Shown here in pieces: positions 6,333 to 6,947 of a DNA stretch of 6,947 nucleotides. The stretch's first letter is position 1, and each line of letters opens with the position of its first letter. The stretch comes from Candidatus Omnitrophota bacterium. GTDB lineage: Bacteria; Omnitrophota; Gorgyraeia; Gygaellales; Profunditerraquicolaceae. A program made the position numbers and the translations under genes. The stretch lies in the NCBI GenBank assembly GCA_028717985.1, contig JAQUMS010000060.1, positions 1 through 6,947 on the forward strand, written 5' to 3'. The notes below the pieces were generated by a model. That model was not told the origin of the DNA, did no database searches, and worked only from the letters and a program-made list of their open reading frames with translations.

Positions 6333-6947
6333 TTTTAAATAGATTCTTTCCGTCAAGTTTTACGGATGTTTTTCCGGGAAACAGATCTAATACCGTTACC
6401 GCCACATCCGTGATATCGGGTATTCTCCCGCTTATCATTTTTTTATTCGAGAATATCACTCCCGGGACAAGAGCGGGATCCACCAGATGATCCCCGTTCC
6501 ATCTTTTTTGATTTTTCTCCATTACAACCGGAGGGACCGCTCCCAACGCGGTTTGCCAGGAAGCACGGTATCCTGCATTAAATCCCACATATAAATCCGG
6601 CGCGTGCGAATTCCGGCTACCTTTAAATGTTTCCTCGCCGTCATAAACGGAACGGACCACGGCTTCGGTAGTGGAAGGATCTTTCAATCCTCGCAATCCG
6701 TCTGCTATAGACTGTTTAAGCCGCTGAAACTCTTCCTCCCTGACGATCCCGCGCGCCTCCCTGCCTTTTTTATTCAGGAAAATGCCTCCGAATCCCACTG
6801 CGTACGCCTTTGTTTTTTCCCAGTCGACATTTTCAAAAAAACCGCCGCTCTCAGTATTATGATCCGTTAAAAAAAGATAGTTATTATCCGCCAGCCAACG
6901 GTTCAGATGAACGCCGGTGTGAAAAGAGGTGAACCCGTGGTCGGACA
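6319..6947 (-). CDS. AlkP-superfamily type I phosphodiesterase/phosphohydrolase (COG3379-like), C-terminal part; 5' end outside window
   Basis: The reading frame is open from the right edge (first complete codon at 6945) to a TAA at 6319-6321, giving 208 visible C-terminal residues. The start lies outside the window; the GTG at 6796-6798 is internal, because clear family sequence lies upstream of it. Seen: the metal-ligand motif S-D-H-G-F at visible residues 1-5 (6931-6945), a following V-H-L-N-R-W-L stretch, and a late W-N-G-D-H-L-V-D-P segment whose His (codon 6487-6489) fits the last metal ligand of the alkaline phosphatase superfamily. The end, with I-T-D-V-A-V-T-V-L-D-L-F and L-D-G-K-N-L-F, is the usual tail of AlkP-type phosphohydrolases and sulfatases. 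Family knowledge: these are metal-dependent hydrolases of phosphate mono- or diesters. The stretch around residues 114-129, with G-Y-R-A-S-W-Q-T-A-L-G, favours the COG3379 branch over sulfatases. The substrate is unknown. The gene overlaps the radical SAM gene downstream by 14 bp, so translation is probably coupled. Confidence 0.88.
   Translation of the reverse strand, partial: SDHGFTSFHTGVHLNRWLADNNYLFLTDHNTESGGFFENVDWEKTKAYAVGFGGIFLNKKGREARGIVREEEFQRLKQSIADGLRGLKDPSTTEAVVRSVYDGEETFKGSRNSHAPDLYVGFNAGYRASWQTALGAVPPVVMEKNQKRWNGDHLVDPALVPGVIFSNKKMISGRIPDITDVAVTVLDLFPGKTSVKLDGKNLFKNVHD

Noticed and set aside
6333..6356. TTG at 6354-6356 as the start of the giant gene (8 extra residues)
   Set aside because: No ribosome site precedes it and it extends the overlap with the upstream gene to 38 bp. 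The ATG at 6330-6332 lies close before the first strand of the domain.
6319..6798. A complete small 159-residue gene starting at the GTG at 6796-6798
   Set aside because: The same frame continues upstream to the window edge and encodes the S-D-H-G-F metal motif, so this is the C-terminal part of a larger AlkP-type protein.
1..6947. CRISPR array, RNA gene, insertion sequence, promoter or rho-independent terminator
   Set aside because: No spaced direct repeats, no tRNA-like or rRNA-like sequence, no transposase and no inverted-repeat ends were seen. There is no intergenic space in which a promoter or terminator would normally lie.

Overview
The window reads entirely on the minus strand. It holds three tightly packed genes in one apparent operon, two of them cut by the window edges. 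In transcription order (right to left) they are: the C-terminal part of an AlkP-superfamily type I phosphodiesterase/phosphohydrolase (6319-6947), a giant 1821-residue radical SAM protein (867-6332), and the N-terminal 289 residues of a GT-B fold glycosyltransferase (1-867). The junctions overlap by 14 bp and 1 bp, so there is no intergenic DNA. I see no promoter, terminator, tRNA, rRNA, CRISPR array or mobile element.

The centrepiece is the giant protein. It carries four separate radical SAM CxxxCxxC motifs in one uninterrupted frame. An N-terminal radical SAM domain with a SPASM-like auxiliary Fe-S region (about residues 1-290) is followed by three successive B12-binding-fold plus radical SAM modules of about 460-470 residues each (A about 304-763, B about 786-1255, C about 1274-1735). 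A basic tail with one predicted membrane segment ends the protein. The three B12-type modules share motifs at identical internal spacing (W-x3-N-x3-W-x5-F, D-x3-N-G-D, W-x3-D-x-N-x-[FY]-x2-R-x2-R). They are diverged at sequence level, so the repetition is old. A and C resemble each other more than either resembles B.

The neighbours suggest a role in the cell envelope or in surface glycans and lipids. A phosphohydrolase of the COG3379 type and a family-4-like glycosyltransferase flank a protein that looks membrane-tethered. A working inference is that the giant protein performs several radical modifications (methylation, rearrangement, carbon-carbon bond formation or similar) on a membrane-associated substrate that the glycosyltransferase then uses. 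The substrate and reactions cannot be read from this sequence.

The organism is probably an anaerobic bacterium, because four oxygen-sensitive Fe-S enzymes in one chain suggest anoxic life. GC content looks moderate (near half by eye) and coding density is very high. The gene style recalls uncultivated candidate phyla such as Omnitrophota, but that is an impression and not a demonstration.
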